The position numbers and the translations under genes are program-made. This document shows positions 6,840-15,605 of a DNA stretch of 56,292 nucleotides, piece by piece. This stretch comes from Streptomyces sp. A012304 (GTDB lineage: Bacteria > Actinomycetota > Actinomycetes > Streptomycetales > Streptomycetaceae): the NCBI RefSeq assembly GCF_026008495.1, contig NZ_BQUN01000058.1:1-56292 (forward strand). Reading direction: 5' to 3'. The notes beneath the pieces are model-generated. The model had not been told where the DNA came from and made no database searches. It saw only the letters and a program-made list of their open reading frames with translations. The stretch's first letter is position 1, and every line of letters begins with the position of its first letter.

Positions 6840-8861
6840 ATGGGGGTATCGGTGCGACCGCTGGGCAAGGACGATCCGACGCAGATCGGCCCGTTCCGGA
6901 TCATCGGGCTGCTCGGGGGCGGCGGCATGGGGCGCGTCTACCTCGGCCGCGCGGTGGACGGCCGGACGGTCGCGGTGAAGACCGCGCGGGCGGAACTCGC
7001 CGACGACCGTGGGTTCCGGACGCGTTTCGCCCGTGAGGTGGCCGCCGCCGGACGGGTCGGCGGCCCGTTCGTGGCCGCCGTCGTCGACGCCGCACCGCAC
7101 GACGACATGCCCTGGATGGCGACCGACTACGTGCCGGGCGTGTCCCTGACCGACGCGGTGCTCGACTGCGGGCCGCTGCCCGCACATGTGGTCCGGCCCC
7201 TGACGGCGGGTCTGCTGCACGCCCTGACGGCGGTCCATGCCCAGGGCCTGGTCCACCGTGACCTCAAGCCGTCGAACATCCTGCTGACCACCGAGGGCCC
7301 GCGCGTCATCGACTTCGGCATCGCCTACTCCGCGGCGGACACCGCGCTGACCACGACCGGCACCGCCCTCGGCAGCCCGGGATTCATGGCACCCGAGCAA
7401 CTCACCATGACCGGCCCCAAGGTGACGGGCGCGGCGGACGTGTTCGCCCTCGGCGGCGTCGTCGTCTTCGCGGCCACGGGCACCGGCCCGTACGGCAGTG
7501 CCGATCCGCAGGTCCTGATGTACCGCACCGTCCACGAGGAGCCACGGCTCGGTGAACTCCCCGACGACCTCCGCGCGTTGGCGGCCTCCTGCCTGGCGAA
7601 GGACCCCGACCGGCGGCCCGCCCTGTCCGAACTCATCGCCCGGCTCGGCCCTCCCGGCCCCTACGGCGACTGGCTCCCCGAACCTCTCGACGTCCGGCTG
7701 CGCCGGCTGTCCGCGCGCCTCGCCGACCCCCGCTCCGCCCACACGGTCCCGCCGGGGCCCCCGGCCGCCGCGACCGCCGACGTGCCCGACGCGACCGCGG
7801 TGAGCACGACCCCCTTGCCGCCGTTCCCCGCCACCGTCCCCCGGCACCAGGGTCCGGCGGGCACCTCCCGTCCGTCGGGGCCGAGCAGACGCCGGGTTCT
7901 GGCCGCGCTCTCCGCCGTCGGTACCCTCGCGGGCGGCGGCGCCCTGACCTGGGCCCTGCTGCCCGACAGCGACGGCAATGGCAACGGCGGGAGCGGGGGC
8001 GGCGCGGCCGGGGGCGGATCCGGCACGGGTGCCGCGCAGGGCACCGGAGCCACCGGCGCCCCGGCCGCCGGCACGCTCGCCGCCCGCCTGCCGCAGGAGA
8101 TCCGCGACAAGGGCGTCGTGGTGGTCGGATCGGACGTCGCCTACGCGCCCATGGAGTTCCTCCGCGACGGCACGCCGGTCGGCGCCGACATCGATCTCGG
8201 CAACGCCCTCGGCCGACTGCTCGGCGTCCGCTTCGATTTCCGCAACGCCACCTTCGACACCCTGCTGACCGGTCTGAACGCGGGCCGTTTCGACCTGGTC
8301 ATGTCGGCGATGGCCGACACCCGGGACCGGCAGGAGGGGCGCGCGGACGGCGTCCTGACGGGCAGCGGCGTCGACATGTTCGACTACCTCGACGCCGGTC
8401 TGGCCATCGTCGTCCCCAAGGGAAACCCGGAGGGCCTCAAGACCCCCGAAAACCTGCGGGGCAGGAAGGTCGCGGCCCTGAACGGATCGGCGGCGCACGC
8501 ATACCTGTCCGCACTCGGTCGGAACGGTTCCGGCGGGGTGGACGTCAGGGGGTTCGGGTCCCCGGCCCAGGTCTACGACGACGTCACGAAAGGCCTCTCC
8601 GCGGCCTGCCTCGACGACTTCCCGGTCGCGGCCCACACCGTCGCCCCCGACCAGGGCGGTGCCGCCCTGGAACTCGTCGGCGAGCAACTCGACCCGGTGC
8701 CCTACGGCATAGCCGTCGCCAAGACCGACACCGCCCTGCGCGACGCCGTACGCGAGGCCCTCGACCGTCTCATCGCGAGCGGCGAGTACACCAGGATCCT
8801 GAAGAAGTGGAACCTCCAGGACGGCGCGGTGACCCGAGCGGTGGTCAACGGCGGCCGGTAG
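6840..8861 (+). CDS. Ser/Thr protein kinase fused to an extracellular solute-binding domain
   Basis: A 673-residue single-pass receptor kinase. The Hanks-type kinase domain occupies about residues 15-275, with glycine loop GGGGMGRVY, Lys47 in VAVK, HRDLKPSN with catalytic Asp141, DFG at 158-160 and APEQ. A Pro-rich juxtamembrane stretch leads to one membrane helix (about 352-373) and a Gly-rich linker. Outside the membrane is a family-3 solute-binding domain (about 418-665; VVGSDVAYAPMEFL, DIDLGNALGRLLG, FDLVMSAMADT), the type that binds amino acids or similar small polar ligands. The design implies ligand sensing outside and phosphorylation inside. The ATG at 6840 has GGAGGA upstream; a GTG at 6852 is possible. 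No transporter genes accompany it. Confidence 0.9.
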   Translation: MGVSVRPLGKDDPTQIGPFRIIGLLGGGGMGRVYLGRAVDGRTVAVKTARAELADDRGFRTRFAREVAAAGRVGGPFVAAVVDAAPHDDMPWMATDYVPGVSLTDAVLDCGPLPAHVVRPLTAGLLHALTAVHAQGLVHRDLKPSNILLTTEGPRVIDFGIAYSAADTALTTTGTALGSPGFMAPEQLTMTGPKVTGAADVFALGGVVVFAATGTGPYGSADPQVLMYRTVHEEPRLGELPDDLRALAASCLAKDPDRRPALSELIARLGPPGPYGDWLPEPLDVRLRRLSARLADPRSAHTVPPGPPAAATADVPDATAVSTTPLPPFPATVPRHQGPAGTSRPSGPSRRRVLAALSAVGTLAGGGALTWALLPDSDGNGNGGSGGGAAGGGSGTGAAQGTGATGAPAAGTLAARLPQEIRDKGVVVVGSDVAYAPMEFLRDGTPVGADIDLGNALGRLLGVRFDFRNATFDTLLTGLNAGRFDLVMSAMADTRDRQEGRADGVLTGSGVDMFDYLDAGLAIVVPKGNPEGLKTPENLRGRKVAALNGSAAHAYLSALGRNGSGGVDVRGFGSPAQVYDDVTKGLSAACLDDFPVAAHTVAPDQGGAALELVGEQLDPVPYGIAVAKTDTALRDAVREALDRLIASGEYTRILKKWNLQDGAVTRAVVNGGR

Positions 8862-8897
8862 CGCCGCCCGCTTTGGGCAGCCGCCCTCGGGGAGCGG

Positions 8898-9758
8898 TCA
8901 GCGATGGCCGACCAGGTGCGCCGCGTCGGTGAAGTCGGGGGTGAAGGGGCGCAGGAAGTCCCTGCCGGGCTCGACGACGCCGTAGCTGTTCTCCGGCACC
9001 TCGTTCCAGGCGCCGGGCAGGTCGCCCAGGGGCTCCGACACCACCATGCGGGTCTCGTCGGAGACCTCGCGAAGGAAGGCGACATCGGGGTGCAGGGCCC
9101 GCAGGGACTCCACCTCGCTGCTGTAGTACAGCGACCGTGAGGCGCCCTCGCTGGAGTAGCGGAAGGCCCACACCCGTTCGCCGTCGGCCACCGCGACCGT
9201 CATCTGCAGCGGGTGCCGGACCCCGTGCGCGTCCCCCGTCGCCTCGATCAGGCCGGCCATCCGGGCCACGGCCCGGGGCGGATCCTCGGTGAGGCCGAAG
9301 GTGAGGGCGAGGAAGAACATCAGCTCCGAGTCGGTGGAACCCTCGATGGCGGGGTAGAGCCGCGCGTCGACGGCGAGGGCGAGGTCGCGCCGCAGCAGGC
9401 GGAAGTCGGCGACCGCCCCGTTGTGCATCCACATCCACCGGCCGTGGCGGAACGGGTGGCAGTTGGTCTGCTGCACCGCCGTGCCCGTCGAGGCCCTGAT
9501 GTGGGCGAAGAACAGCCCCGAGCGGACATGGTCGGAGATCTCCCGCAGATTGCGGTTGTTCCACGCCGGACCCACGTCCCGCAGGACCGCCGGAGTCTCC
9601 GCCTCGCGGGTGTACCACCCGACGCCGAACCCGTCGCCGTTGGTCGTCTCGACACCCATACGGGAGTGCAGGCTCTGATCGATCAGCGAATGCTGCGGCT
9701 TGAACAGGACCTGGCTGAGCAGCACCGGCGTACCCGAATAGGCGATCCAGCGGCACAT
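8898..9758 (-). CDS. Class II glutamine amidotransferase (Ntn hydrolase)
   Basis: A 286-residue protein beginning Met-Cys-Arg-Trp (MCRWIAYSG). Cys2 becomes the N-terminal nucleophile after Met removal, which fixes the ATG at 9758; GGGAGGG lies seven bases before it. The motifs NGDGFGVGWY, FAHIRAST and HNGAVADF match the glutaminase domain of GATase_6/YafJ-type proteins. It contains only the glutaminase half, so the acceptor of the released ammonia is unknown; a peptidase-like activity on gamma-glutamyl amides, as in EgtC, is an alternative. It converges on the kinase gene with a 36-bp gap and no partner synthetase is beside it. Confidence 0.85.
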   Translation of the reverse strand: MCRWIAYSGTPVLLSQVLFKPQHSLIDQSLHSRMGVETTNGDGFGVGWYTREAETPAVLRDVGPAWNNRNLREISDHVRSGLFFAHIRASTGTAVQQTNCHPFRHGRWMWMHNGAVADFRLLRRDLALAVDARLYPAIEGSTDSELMFFLALTFGLTEDPPRAVARMAGLIEATGDAHGVRHPLQMTVAVADGERVWAFRYSSEGASRSLYYSSEVESLRALHPDVAFLREVSDETRMVVSEPLGDLPGAWNEVPENSYGVVEPGRDFLRPFTPDFTDAAHLVGHR

Positions 9759-10199
9759 GGTCACGCCCTCCCTCCCCGGCCGGGGCGGGCCGGGAGCACC
9801 TTGCTGGGCTCACTCCAGTATCGCGACGCCGGGCGAACCGGGCATCCGGACCCGCTCGCGCCACAGCGCTCCGGCCGGCCCGACCCACGGGATACCGCCG
9901 GTAACGCCTTTCGGTGGCTGTCCGTTCTCCGGCCGCCGGGCCGCGCCCGTGGGAGGCCACCGCCGACTGACGGCCCGACCGCCCGCCACGACCGCCCCAA
10001 CTCACCGCCAGGGCAAGGGCGGCGCGCGGCCGCGCCAGTCAACGGCGGGCGGGAGCGGGGTCGGTCGCGGGGCCGTCGACAGCAGGCGCGCGCGGCGGGT
10101 CGCGGGCCGTCAATCCGCTCTCGGGGGAAGGCGCGTACGAGCAGGTCGCTACCATCGACTGCGCGGCACCACTCCTCCAGTACGAAAGCGGTTCCCCAC
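9759..10199. other. Long divergent intergenic region
   Basis: About 440 bp between the amidotransferase start and the next + strand gene. No convincing gene is visible; frames across it are Arg/Pro/Gly-rich. It presumably holds divergent promoters: TACCAT near 10150 could be a -10 element for the small + strand gene, but no good -35 was found. Confidence 0.4.
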
Positions 10200-10385
10200 G
10201 TGTTCAGCCCCACCCCGATCTACCAACGCCTCATCGCCGAACGCGGTGACGTGCCTGCCCAGGTCCGCAGTGAGGCGGAACGCATACAGCGCGACCTGGC
10301 GCAGCTCATCCAGACCCCGCTCGCCACCGGTCTGCCGCCCCACCGCCTCCTGCCCGACGGCAACCGCCCTTCCGGACTCCTGTGA
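10200..10385 (+). CDS. Small hypothetical protein (61 aa)
   Basis: The GTG at 10200 starts a 61-residue polar protein that opens MFSPTPIYQRLIAERGDVP. An amphipathic helix follows (VRSEAERIQRDLAQLI), then a Pro-rich tail. It has no signal peptide or membrane segment. The long upstream gap and a strong hairpin directly after the stop (10414-10443) support an independent unit. I recall short Streptomyces proteins of this general form but know no function. Confidence 0.55.
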   Translation: MFSPTPIYQRLIAERGDVPAQVRSEAERIQRDLAQLIQTPLATGLPPHRLLPDGNRPSGLL

Positions 10386-10413
10386 ACGCCGCGCCCGCTG
10401 CGCGCCGCCCGGA

Positions 10414-10443
10414 GTTCACCGCCCTTCGCCCCGGGCGGTGAAC
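10414..10443 (+). terminator. Hairpin terminator after the 61-aa gene
   Basis: Perfect 11-bp stem GTTCACCGCCC / GGGCGGTGAAC with an 8-base loop, beginning 28 bp after the stop codon. No U-run follows, which is usual in Streptomyces. Confidence 0.65.
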
Positions 10444-10528
10444 AACCGGCGGGCCTCGCCCGTACTCCACGGCGTAGAACTGTCCGCCCACGGGGGCGGC
10501 ACCCGCCCGGAATCCGAAAGCGAGCGAC

Positions 10529-11023
10529 GTGCCCCAGCCGCAACCGCGATCAGCCCTGTCCGTCGTCCGTGTGGCCCGCGGCGCCGCGGTCGTCGGCAGC
10601 CTGGCCCTCCTGCCCCTCACCTCCGCCTGCGGCGGCGGTGACGAGACCGCCGCGCAGGGCAAGCCGTCGAGGACACCGACCGTCTCGGCCCAGCAGGCCC
10701 AGGTGGTGGCCCCCGCGAAGGTCGAGGTCCTCGCCGGCCTGACGGGTTGCACGGCCAAGATCCGCGTCGAGGCCGACGAACTCCGCGAAGGCGTCTGCCA
10801 CACCGCCTCCGGCGACTACCTGATCACCACGTTCCCCGAGGAGCGGTTCAAGGAGACCTGGCTCGAGACGGCCGGCGTCTACCAGGGCACCTACCTCGTC
10901 GGCATGCGCTGGGTGATCAGCGCCAAGCCGAAGCTCCTCGAGCAGTTCCGCCCGAAGGTCGGCGGCGACATCGTGCGGATGTCCGGCATGGCGCCGGCCC
11001 CCGGGGCACCGGGCTCCACCTAG
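10529..11023 (+). CDS. Putative lipoprotein
   Basis: A 164-residue protein with an Arg-containing n-region, a hydrophobic stretch (AAVVGSLALLPLTSAC) and a lipobox ending at Cys34 followed by GGG. It is therefore probably lipidated and anchored outside the membrane. The mature part has two further Cys (in TGCTAK and GVCHT), which may form a disulfide, and segments GDYLITTFPEERF and YLVGMRWVIS. No known domain is recognised. Its stop codon shares the tetranucleotide CTAG with the stop of the convergent prenyltransferase gene, a 4-bp tail-to-tail overlap. Confidence 0.75.
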   Translation: MPQPQPRSALSVVRVARGAAVVGSLALLPLTSACGGGDETAAQGKPSRTPTVSAQQAQVVAPAKVEVLAGLTGCTAKIRVEADELREGVCHTASGDYLITTFPEERFKETWLETAGVYQGTYLVGMRWVISAKPKLLEQFRPKVGGDIVRMSGMAPAPGAPGST

Positions 11024-12900
11024 CCCTGCCTCGGGCGGGCCGCGGGCCGGCCGGGTGGGGACGCGGCCCCGAGGCGGCGCCGGCGTTCGCCGTAGGCGAC
11101 GAGGGCCTCCCACAGGTGGTGCCGTTCGACGTCCGGCCACGCGTGGTCGGTGAAGTACAGCTCGGCGTAGGCGGAGTGCCACGGAAGGAAGTTGGACAGG
11201 CGCCACTCCTTGCCGGTGCGCCACAGCAGGTCGACGTCCGGCAGGTCGGGGTCGGGGAGGTGGCGTGCGAAGTCCCCTTCGCCGATCCGGTCGGGGTCGA
11301 TCTCGCCGGCCCGGGCGGCCCGGGCGAGCGCGGCGGAGGCCCGGGTGATCTCGTCGCGGCCCCCGTAGTCGACGCACACGGTCAGCGTCAGGCCGCCGCG
11401 CGTACGGGTGGCGTGCTCCCGTCGGCGCAGCGCCTCCATGAGGTCCGCCGGCAGCCGGTCGGGCTTCCCCGCCCAGCGCAGACGCACGTCCAGCTCACCG
11501 TAGGGATCGTCGTCGAGCTCCTCGCGCATCGCCTGGAGAAGGGCACCGACCTCCTCGCTGTCGCGTTTCCAGTTCTCGGTGGAGAAGGCGTACACCGTCA
11601 GATGGCGCAGGCCGACCTCCAGGGCGCCGTGGACGGTCTCGTGCAGGGCGCGGACGCCCGCCCGGTGGCCCGCGTGCCGGGGCAGACCGCGCTGCTCGGC
11701 CCAGCGTCCGTTGCCGTCCATGATGATCGCCACATGGCGGGGCATCCGGTCGGCGGGGATGCGCGGAGGTCTGATCCCGCTGGGGTGCGCCGGCGGCGGG
11801 CGCAGCGCGGTGGTGGAGGGACGCGAATCCGGGGCGAGGACGGCGGGTGCCGTGGCGCGCGGCACGCCGGCCCGGGGCCGGTGCGGGGGGATCGTCAGCG
11901 GGGTGAGCCTCCAGGCCAGCGCCGAGCGCAGCCGGGCCGGGACGAGGACGCGGGCGACCGCGGCGGGGCGCGGGCGGGGCGCGGTGCGCAGCAGCGTGGG
12001 CCCGGCCGCCTCCACGGCGTCCAGCTGGGCGGTCAGAAGCCCCGCCATGGTGTCCAGCACGGTCGCCGGGCCCGGGTGCATGCCGTGCGTCAGACGCGGC
12101 TGCGTCACCCAGCGGCGGCCCAGCGCGGTCAGCTCGGCCGTCAGCCCGGCCACGGCCTCGCTCCAGCGGCCCCCCAGCAGGTCCTCCTCCGCGCCGGGGA
12201 AGCGCTCCAACGCCTCGCGGGGCAGGAGCAGGTCGCCCTGCGCCAGGTCGGCGGCCAGATCGGTGAGGATGTCGGTGAGCCGGAAGCCGTCCAGGAACCG
12301 CTCGTAGCCGTCCAGATGGTCCAGGCGCAGCGCCACCGGCACCCCGGCCCGGTCGAACAACTCCCGCACCCGCTCGAACCAGGGCAGCAGATTGCCCCGC
12401 CCCCAGGCCCGCCAGGCCGCCCAGTCGGCGAAGACACGGCCGGCCGTGTCGTCCCGCACCACCTCCAGGGCGCCGCGCAGCCCGCCCAGATCCAGGTCCC
12501 AGCGCAGCGCCGTGTCGACCAGGGCGTGCCGCACGGGATCGGTGCCGGCTCCCGCCGCCAGGTCCTGGTCGAGCCCGGTGATCCACGCCTCCACACGCGC
12601 GGCCCGCTCATCGGCCGTCGCCCCGCGGTCGTCGGCCAGGTCGTCGACGGCGTTCGCGGCCGCCCACAGCGCCCAGCACGCGGGGCGCAGCGCACCCGGC
12701 ACCAACTGGATCAGGGCGTACTGCACGGGGTCCTCCCGCCGGGTCAGCCGACGGCACAGCCGGTACGCGGCCCGCAGCGCGGGATCCTCGCCGGTCACCG
12801 CCCGCGGCCCGGCCCTCCCGACGACCGCCGGGCGGGGCGGCTCCGTCGGTGAGGTTCCGTGGTGGCCGGAAGAACTGTCTTCTGTCGTATGCACGTTCAT
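11020..12900 (-). CDS. Fusion of squalene/phytoene synthase-like domain and cis-prenyl diphosphate synthase
   Basis: A 626-residue two-domain isoprenoid protein. Residues about 40-310 resemble trans head-to-head prenyl synthases, with Asp-rich motifs at 86-90 (DDLADD region) and 213-217 (DLAAD), the normal diphosphate/Mg sites. After a Pro/Arg linker, residues about 386-620 form an UppS-type cis-prenyltransferase: HVAIIMDGNGRWA with catalytic Asp394, YAFSTENWKR, and the C-terminal RTGKEWRLSNFLPWHSAYAELYF signature (usual form RTSGEQRLSNF). It would join and elongate farnesyl-type substrates, perhaps passing an intermediate between domains. Housekeeping undecaprenyl synthesis is unlikely to depend on this fusion. 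No ribosome binding site stands out before the ATG; a GTG two codons later is possible. Confidence 0.85.
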   Translation of the reverse strand: MNVHTTEDSSSGHHGTSPTEPPRPAVVGRAGPRAVTGEDPALRAAYRLCRRLTRREDPVQYALIQLVPGALRPACWALWAAANAVDDLADDRGATADERAARVEAWITGLDQDLAAGAGTDPVRHALVDTALRWDLDLGGLRGALEVVRDDTAGRVFADWAAWRAWGRGNLLPWFERVRELFDRAGVPVALRLDHLDGYERFLDGFRLTDILTDLAADLAQGDLLLPREALERFPGAEEDLLGGRWSEAVAGLTAELTALGRRWVTQPRLTHGMHPGPATVLDTMAGLLTAQLDAVEAAGPTLLRTAPRPRPAAVARVLVPARLRSALAWRLTPLTIPPHRPRAGVPRATAPAVLAPDSRPSTTALRPPPAHPSGIRPPRIPADRMPRHVAIIMDGNGRWAEQRGLPRHAGHRAGVRALHETVHGALEVGLRHLTVYAFSTENWKRDSEEVGALLQAMREELDDDPYGELDVRLRWAGKPDRLPADLMEALRRREHATRTRGGLTLTVCVDYGGRDEITRASAALARAARAGEIDPDRIGEGDFARHLPDPDLPDVDLLWRTGKEWRLSNFLPWHSAYAELYFTDHAWPDVERHHLWEALVAYGERRRRLGAASPPGRPAARPRQG

Positions 12901-13129
12901 GACAACGACAATGCCCCAGCCGGGTCGCGGACGCGGCCCGCACCGGCGTGTTCAGCGGGCGGGACGACGCCCGGCGCGGCCCGGGCTCCTCGCACCTCTC
13001 GCTCCTCGCGCCGCGCTCGTGCCGCACCGGGACGACGACCGGGGCACGGGGCGTCCCGCAGCTCGGCGCGGCTGCATAAAGTAGCCGTGTGCGGGGCGGA
13101 AACAGGTCCGCCGGGGAGGGGAACGCGTC

Positions 13130-13864
13130 ATGGGCAGGACGGACAAGGACCGGGGGCGCGCGGGCGTGGCCGCGCCCGAGCAGATGATCGCGGAGGCGCG
13201 CAAGGCGTTCTTCGTGATGTTCGGTGTCGTGGCGTTCGTCTGGCTCGTGCAACTCGCCAACTTCGCCGACGACTACGCCCTCTCCCGGGACTACGGCGTC
13301 GTGTCCGGCGACTCGGGCACGCTGCCCCACATCCTCACCGCGCCCTTCCTGCACTGGAACTGGGCGCACATCGAGAGCAACTCCGGGCCGCTGTTCGTGT
13401 TCGGGTTCCTCGCCGCCTACCGGGGGGTCGCCCGCTTCTTCGGGCTGAGCCTCCTCGTCGCGGTCACCAGCGGGCTCGCCGTCTGGCTCTTCGAGGGCCG
13501 GGCCGTCGACACGGTGGGCGCGAGCGGCCTGGTCTTCGGCTACTTCGGCTACGTCGTCGTGCGCGGACTCTTCGACCGGCATCTGATCGACACACTGATC
13601 GGTCTCGTCATGGCGGCCTCGTTCGCCTATCTGCTGACCGTCGCGGTGCCCGGGACGCCCGGGGTGAGCTGGCTGGGACACCTCGGGGGGCTGGCCGGCG
13701 GCCTGGTCGGGGCCTGGCTCTTCCGCGACCGGCGCCCGCGCGCCGCCGCGCCGGCCCGCCGGGACGACGCCCCGGGACCGGCCGCGCCCGGAGAGCTCCC
13801 GGCGCCGTCCGACGGCTCACGCGCCGACCTGCACAAGGAACTCCGGGACCTCGGCCTGCTCTAG
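13130..13864 (+). CDS. Rhomboid family intramembrane serine protease
   Basis: A 244-residue integral membrane protein with six hydrophobic segments between residues about 27 and 195. The signature HWNWAHIESN (75-84) precedes the catalytic GASG with Ser132, and the catalytic His184 lies in GHLGGLAGG. The protein would cleave substrates within the membrane. The last 45 residues are Pro/Ala/Arg-rich and cytoplasmic. GAGGGG lies eight bases before the ATG. It stands alone, divergent from the prenyltransferase gene (229-bp gap). Its substrates cannot be predicted from context. Confidence 0.92.
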   Translation: MGRTDKDRGRAGVAAPEQMIAEARKAFFVMFGVVAFVWLVQLANFADDYALSRDYGVVSGDSGTLPHILTAPFLHWNWAHIESNSGPLFVFGFLAAYRGVARFFGLSLLVAVTSGLAVWLFEGRAVDTVGASGLVFGYFGYVVVRGLFDRHLIDTLIGLVMAASFAYLLTVAVPGTPGVSWLGHLGGLAGGLVGAWLFRDRRPRAAAPARRDDAPGPAAPGELPAPSDGSRADLHKELRDLGLL

Positions 13865-13966
13865 CCAGAACTCCGCTCGGGGCGTGGTGCTTCTCCGGGG
13901 GCGGCTGTCGGTGGCTCGCGTTACGGTGCCCCCGTCCGACCGCTTTCCCCGTTCAGGGAGGCTCTC

Positions 13967-14377
13967 ATGAGCGCGCGTCTCAACCCCTACCTCACCTTCG
14001 ACGGCGACGCCCGCCAGGCGATGGAGTTCTACAAGGAGGTCTTCGGCGGCACCCTCAAGATCAACAGCTACGGCGACTTCGGCCAGGCGGGCACCCCCGA
14101 GGCCGACAAGATCATGCACGGCATGCTGGAGACGCCCAGCGGATTCACCCTGATGGGCGCCGACGCCCCGCCCGGCACCGAGCACAACCCCGGCAACACC
14201 TTCTCGGTGAGCATCAGCGGCGACGACGACGCCGAACTGCGCGGCTACTGGGAGAAGCTCTCCGCCGACGGCACCGTGTCCGTCCCGCTGGAGAAGCAGA
14301 TGTGGGGCGATGTGTTCGGCATGTGCACGGACCGGTTCGGCATCTCCTGGATGGTCGACATCACCACGCCGCAGTGA
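13967..14377 (+). CDS. VOC family (PhnB-like glyoxalase fold) protein
   Basis: A 136-residue protein with a single PhnB-type vicinal oxygen chelate domain. It contains NPYLTFDGDARQAMEFYKEVFGG-type opening motifs, the central HGMLE metal-ligand strand, and the closing GDVFGMCTDRFGISWMVD strand. PhnB-like proteins bind small molecules and often lack a known reaction. GGGAGG lies five bases before the ATG. Neighbours on both sides are unrelated, so the role remains general detoxification or resistance at best. Confidence 0.88.
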   Translation: MSARLNPYLTFDGDARQAMEFYKEVFGGTLKINSYGDFGQAGTPEADKIMHGMLETPSGFTLMGADAPPGTEHNPGNTFSVSISGDDDAELRGYWEKLSADGTVSVPLEKQMWGDVFGMCTDRFGISWMVDITTPQ

Positions 14378-14449
14378 GCGCGATGTGTGACACGCCCCCG
14401 GACGGCGCATCCGGCCGGATCGCGGGCCGAAGGTCATAACGTACGAAAT

Positions 14450-15556
14450 ATGATCAAAAGCCATATTGCGTATCTCGCATGCGCCGCCGCGGTCGTCGGT
14501 ACGGGGCTCGGCGCCGCCGCGCCGAGCCCCGGCTACAAGACCCACGTCGTCCAGCCCGGACAGTCCATCCAGAAGGCCGTGGACGCCGCCCGGCCGGGCG
14601 ACACCGTCCTCGTCACCCCCGGCACCTACCGGGAGAGCGTCACCATCAGCACGCACGGGCTGATCCTGCGCGGAGTCGGCCAGGACACGGTCATCAAGCC
14701 CGCCAAGGCGGTCGTACCGACCACGACCACCGCGCCCGCCACGCAGCAGGCCGCGCGACGGGCCCCGGTCGGCTGCGCCGCGAGTGGCAACGGCATCTGC
14801 GTGGTCGGGACGAAGGACAAGAAGGTCCAGGACGTCACCATCGCCTCCCTCACCGTCACCGGATTCGCCAAGTCCGGGATCTCCGCCCTGGCGACGGAAC
14901 GGCTGACCGTGCGCAACGTCACCGCGGAGAAGAACGGCGTGTGGGGCATCGCCCAGGAGCAGTCGGTGCGCGGCGTGTTCCGGAGCAACACCGCCCGCCA
15001 GAACGGCGACGCCGGCCTGTTCCTCGCCAACACCGTCTCGGCCGAGGAAGGCGCCGCGGACAGCCATGGCACAGTGGTCCAGCGCAACCGGCTGGAGGGC
15101 AACCGCATCGGCCTCACCGTCCGGCGGCTGCGCAACCTCACCGTCGAACGCAACAACGTCACCGGCAACTGCGCGGGCGTGTTCGTCGTCGGCGACGAGA
15201 ACAAGCCCCGGGCCGGCAAGGTGACCGTACGCGCCAACCGCATCGTCAAGAACAACAAGTCCTGCCCCAAGACCCCGCGGCTGCCCGCCCTCCAGGGCTC
15301 CGGCATCGTGCTGACCGGCACCGAGCGGGCCCTGGTGACCGGCAACACCATCACCGGGAACTCCGGCACCTCCCCGCTGTCGGGCGGCATCGTCCTCTTC
15401 CAGAGCTTCGTGGGCGTCACCAACGAGCAGAACCGGATCAGCGACAACGTCCTGGACGGCAACGCCCCCGCCGACCTCGTCAACACCGACACCGGCAAGG
15501 GCAACACCTTCGCGAACAACTCCTGCCGGGCCTCGAAGCCCGCGGGACTGTGCTGA
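14450..15556 (+). CDS. Secreted right-handed beta-helix protein
   Basis: A 368-residue protein with an N-terminal signal peptide (IAYLACAAAVVGTGLGAAAP, basic residue before it) and then a NosD/pectate-lyase-like parallel beta-helix. Helix rungs recur at about 20-25 residues with Asn ladders (VTAEKNGVWGI, NRLEGNRIGLTVRR, ERNNVTGNCAGVFVVG, NTITGNSGTSPLSGG). It starts with QPGQSIQKAVDAARPGDTVLVTPGTY, typical of the first rung. Such proteins bind or cleave polysaccharides outside the cell; no catalytic residues can be assigned. The ATG at 14450 lies in a small AT-rich island and can pair with CATATT at 14462-14467. Confidence 0.82.
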   Translation: MIKSHIAYLACAAAVVGTGLGAAAPSPGYKTHVVQPGQSIQKAVDAARPGDTVLVTPGTYRESVTISTHGLILRGVGQDTVIKPAKAVVPTTTTAPATQQAARRAPVGCAASGNGICVVGTKDKKVQDVTIASLTVTGFAKSGISALATERLTVRNVTAEKNGVWGIAQEQSVRGVFRSNTARQNGDAGLFLANTVSAEEGAADSHGTVVQRNRLEGNRIGLTVRRLRNLTVERNNVTGNCAGVFVVGDENKPRAGKVTVRANRIVKNNKSCPKTPRLPALQGSGIVLTGTERALVTGNTITGNSGTSPLSGGIVLFQSFVGVTNEQNRISDNVLDGNAPADLVNTDTGKGNTFANNSCRASKPAGLC

Positions 15557-15605
15557 CGGGCTGACCCCGGTCACCCGTCGACACGAGAGAGGAAGGAGGC
15601 GGCGC

